A stretch of 8,772 nucleotides of DNA from Verrucomicrobiota bacterium. GTDB taxonomy: Bacteria > Verrucomicrobiota > Verrucomicrobiia > Limisphaerales > UBA11358. Below the pieces are notes generated by a model. That model was not told the DNA's origin and made no database searches. It saw only the letters and a list, made by a program, of their open reading frames with translations. Every line of letters begins with the position of its first letter. The first letter of the stretch is position 1. This document shows positions 6,677-8,772 of the stretch, in pieces. Location of the stretch: NCBI GenBank assembly GCA_021323835.1, contig JAJPKI010000117.1:1-8772 (forward strand). Reading direction: 5' to 3'. Position numbers and translations under genes: made by a program.

Positions 6677-8152
6677 TTAGTCCGGTTTGCGAATATGCAA
6701 AAATAAATTCACCGACGTCGGCTCCTGAATCACCCGCGCCGCATCGCGGCACCGTTCCGGCGCGAACGATGCGACTTCATTGCTGCCGCGATAAATCAAT
6801 TGCCAGTCCAAAATAAATTCGATGAAATTGCGAAACGGCTTCGTGTCGTTCATGTTCGCAATCAGCAGCAAACCGCCCGGCGCCAGCGAATCATACCAAA
6901 GATTGACGAGGGAACGAGCCGTATCGAGCGCGAGATAATCGAACAATCCGGCGCAATAAATAAAATCAAATTTTTCCGCGCCCAAATCATTTCGACGCGA
7001 ATTTTTCAACAATTCATAAACCGAAAGCTGTCGCGGGTGAATCGTCGTGCGCCGGGCAAATTTTTCCTTCGCTTCGGCAATTTTGCCTTCAGCGTGGCGC
7101 AATGTCTCCGCGTTAAAATCCACCAGCGTAAATTCCGCGCGGTTGCTCAAATGCGTGTCGCGCAGAAAATCCTGGACTTCTTTTGCGGGCCCGCAGCCGA
7201 TGTTTAATATGCGCGCCGTTTTTCCCGTTCGCGAAACGCGCGCAGTTTCGTTCAAAATATGTTCGCGCAAATGGGCGATGCGATTGCGCACGGACGCCGC
7301 GGGCCACTGGCTCACAAGCAGCAGGTGCATCAATTTTTCGTAAAGCGAATTTCCTTCCGGCTGGTTGCGATGAATCATGTTCATCATTTCGTAATCGCCG
7401 GCGTAACCGAGCGGCTTGTGATATGTGCGATGACCGAACGGCGTCGTCAGAAATAATTTTTGCCAGTGCTGCCGCGTAAAATCCTGGTGAGCAGCGCGCA
7501 ACTCCGGCGGCAAGCCGTAAATGATTTCCTCGAACCGTTCGTGCCGGCCATTGAAACTTTCTATCACGCGCGGCGCAATGGCCTCGATAATTTTTCGTTC
7601 CTGCTCGTTTCCACCGCTGTGATTTTTCAGGCCGAATTCCAGGCCTTCGAGCCATTTTCGCACGCCGGTCAAAAAAGATTCCACGTCGGCAATCAGCACT
7701 TTGAATTCGTTTGAGATGCGATAATTGTTCTGCCAGTTTTGAAAAAAAGATTTGTAGGCTTCCTGCAAATTCGCCGGCGATTCCCCTGCCGGTAAAAAAA
7801 ATGCCGTGTCCGAGCCGAGATTGTCGAGCTTCGCCTCGCACAACGTCGAGCCGCCGGTGGAAACGACGTTGCTCACCACGGCGCGGCCGAGATAAATCAT
7901 GCGATTGCCCGCGGTGATTTTGAAATTGTTGAGAACTTCCGACGTGCGCAGCGTCGTCGGCAAATGGCTCGCTTCAAACGTCGCCGCATGACGGGTCAAT
8001 CGCGCCACATGCGCGCGTAATTCTTTGCCGGCGATTTGAAAAATGGCTTCATTTTCCAGCGTATTTTGCGGCGGCGCGGCGGCGCGCGGCTTGGCCGGTT
8101 TTTTTTCCGGCGCGCGCGTTAAATTGCCGTTGTGTCGGTTGGCGAAGTCCAT
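6677..8152 (-). CDS. phcB: PhcB-like SAM-dependent methyltransferase (fatty-acid methyl ester signal synthase family, 491 aa)
   Basis: Probable synthase of a hydroxy-fatty-acid methyl ester signal. In Ralstonia, PhcB makes 3-hydroxypalmitic (or myristic) acid methyl ester. An N-terminal region (about 30-140) looks like a PilZ-type beta barrel (GKELRAHVARLTRHAATFEA; IYLGRAVVSNVVSTGG), without clear c-di-GMP-binding RxxxR and DxSxxG motifs. A helical middle leads to the family signature KPLGYAGDYEMMNMI. A class I Rossmann methyltransferase domain follows: SAM-binding loop LNIGCGPAKE with Gly319-Cys-Gly321, the acidic residue after beta2 in LVDFNAET, FDFIYCAGLFDYL, and a post-core APGGLLLIANMN with FILDWQLIYR. 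The chosen start is the first ATG (MDFANRHNG); upstream there is only a TTG at 8245, and no convincing Shine-Dalgarno. The sensor kinase gene begins 2 nt after its stop. The methyltransferase fold is certain, PhcB-family membership likely, and the exact product unproven. Confidence 0.88.
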   Translation of the reverse strand: MDFANRHNGNLTRAPEKKPAKPRAAAPPQNTLENEAIFQIAGKELRAHVARLTRHAATFEASHLPTTLRTSEVLNNFKITAGNRMIYLGRAVVSNVVSTGGSTLCEAKLDNLGSDTAFFLPAGESPANLQEAYKSFFQNWQNNYRISNEFKVLIADVESFLTGVRKWLEGLEFGLKNHSGGNEQERKIIEAIAPRVIESFNGRHERFEEIIYGLPPELRAAHQDFTRQHWQKLFLTTPFGHRTYHKPLGYAGDYEMMNMIHRNQPEGNSLYEKLMHLLLVSQWPAASVRNRIAHLREHILNETARVSRTGKTARILNIGCGPAKEVQDFLRDTHLSNRAEFTLVDFNAETLRHAEGKIAEAKEKFARRTTIHPRQLSVYELLKNSRRNDLGAEKFDFIYCAGLFDYLALDTARSLVNLWYDSLAPGGLLLIANMNDTKPFRNFIEFILDWQLIYRGSNEVASFAPERCRDAARVIQEPTSVNLFLHIRKPD

Positions 8153-8248
8153 TTCAGTTGCCAGAATGAAACATTTTTCGCGCCAAAACCAGCCGATTAT
8201 TAGTTGAAATGGTCGCGCGAAGAACGCGAAGTCTCGCGAGGGCAAAAA
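8153..8248. other. Gap between hydrolase and methyltransferase genes
   Basis: The 96-nt spacer holds GC-rich self-complementary pieces near the hydrolase end (CTCGCGAG at 8233-8240 and TCGCGCGA at 8213-8220, with repeated CGCGAA between). There is no T run that would make a convincing terminator. I see no strong promoter on the minus strand. The methyltransferase may be transcribed through from the hydrolase, or the frame could extend into this region from a TTG at 8245. Confidence 0.35.
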
Positions 8249-8772
8249 TTATCCGGCGAGTAATCCGAATTTATTCAGCACGGACGAAAGCGCGGCGTTG
8301 AATTCCGCCGGTTTTTCCATCATTAAAAAATGGCCGACGTTGTCCATCATTACATAATCGGATTGCGGCGTGAGGGAGCGGACATATTGTTCGTAACGGT
8401 CGTTCCACCACGGGCTGCGCGCGTTAATGGCCGCGACCGGCGCGTTGACTTTTTGCAAAATCCAATCGGGTTGGTCTTCGCCGAACATTCCGAGCATCGC
8501 GCCGAGCATGACATGCTGTGGCGTGGCAAGCATTTCCGCCATCACGCGGTCGCGTAAATTTTCAGAGCCGGGAACCGGAAAAAATGTGCTGATGAAACCT
8601 TTGGCGTGTTCGAGATAGTGCGGCGTGGCAAATGGGCTAACCATTGCGCGCGCTTGTTCGGGCGTGCCGGGCGGCCGGCACAGCAATCCGTCCACGGAAA
8701 TCAGTCCGGCAATTTTTTCCGGCGCACGATGGCAAATTCGCGCGAGGACCGCGCCGCCCATGCTGTGACCGA
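8249..8772 (-). CDS. Alpha/beta hydrolase (C-terminal part; 5' end outside window)
   Basis: Serine hydrolase of the alpha/beta-hydrolase fold, cut by the right edge. The first visible codons read GHSMGGAVLARI, giving the nucleophile elbow GxSxG with the catalytic Ser at 8764-8762. The frame continues for about 170 residues to a TAA at 8249. The probable catalytic His is in DNVGHFLMMEKPAEF near the C-terminus, a typical closing motif. The acid residue is less obvious: the expected strand ends with APVAAINARSPWWND, where that Asp is the best candidate. Between them is a mobile cap-like region rich in Met and Phe (GAMLGMFGED), suggesting a hydrophobic substrate. It lies on the same strand 96 nt upstream of the PhcB-like gene and may be co-transcribed. 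It could hydrolyse or release acyl substrate for the signal pathway, but a housekeeping esterase is also possible. Confidence 0.88.
   Translation of the reverse strand, partial: GHSMGGAVLARICHRAPEKIAGLISVDGLLCRPPGTPEQARAMVSPFATPHYLEHAKGFISTFFPVPGSENLRDRVMAEMLATPQHVMLGAMLGMFGEDQPDWILQKVNAPVAAINARSPWWNDRYEQYVRSLTPQSDYVMMDNVGHFLMMEKPAEFNAALSSVLNKFGLLAG

Noticed and set aside
8153..8245. N-terminal extension of the methyltransferase by 31 residues
   Set aside because: It depends on a TTG start, and the added sequence has no family resemblance. The ATG at 8152 is preferred, although no strong ribosome site decides it.
1..8772. tRNA, rRNA, CRISPR array, insertion sequence or phage genes
   Set aside because: I looked for cloverleaf-like segments, regularly spaced repeats, terminal inverted repeats and transposase or phage motifs and saw none.

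Overview
The window looks like part of a bacterial chromosome of moderate GC content, with dense, mostly minus-strand genes and few strong Shine-Dalgarno sites. A small ferredoxin (1601-1834) resembles one I associate with Verrucomicrobiota. The lineage is therefore an inference from protein style, not from a marker gene.

Left part (1-1890): the 5' two thirds of a pyruvate kinase gene runs off the left edge on the minus strand. Upstream of it is a visibly AT-richer stretch holding one possible small membrane protein ORF. A single-cluster 4Fe-4S ferredoxin lies on the plus strand and ends in a clear intrinsic terminator, which separates it from the converging signalling genes.

Main part (1890-8772): five minus-strand genes point the same way. 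In transcription order they are an alpha/beta hydrolase (cut by the right edge), a SAM-dependent methyltransferase of the PhcB type (extracellular factor 3-hydroxypalmitic acid methyl ester biosynthesis family), a six-helix membrane histidine kinase, a receiver protein with a C-terminal kinase-like module, and a soluble REC-GAF-PAS-histidine kinase. The methyltransferase and membrane kinase genes are 2 nt apart. The kinase and receiver genes overlap by 4 nt (ATGA). This order and these architectures match the Ralstonia phcBSR/Q quorum-sensing operon: the methyltransferase makes a fatty-acid methyl ester signal, the membrane kinase senses it, and receiver-kinase hybrids relay it.

The best candidate for something little described is therefore a Phc-like fatty-acid-methyl-ester signalling cassette outside the Betaproteobacteria. 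It has several deviations: a receiver-kinase whose ATPase motifs are eroded, a fourth signalling protein whose receiver lacks its acidic pair, an adjacent hydrolase that could act on the signal or its precursor, and no DNA-binding output protein in view.
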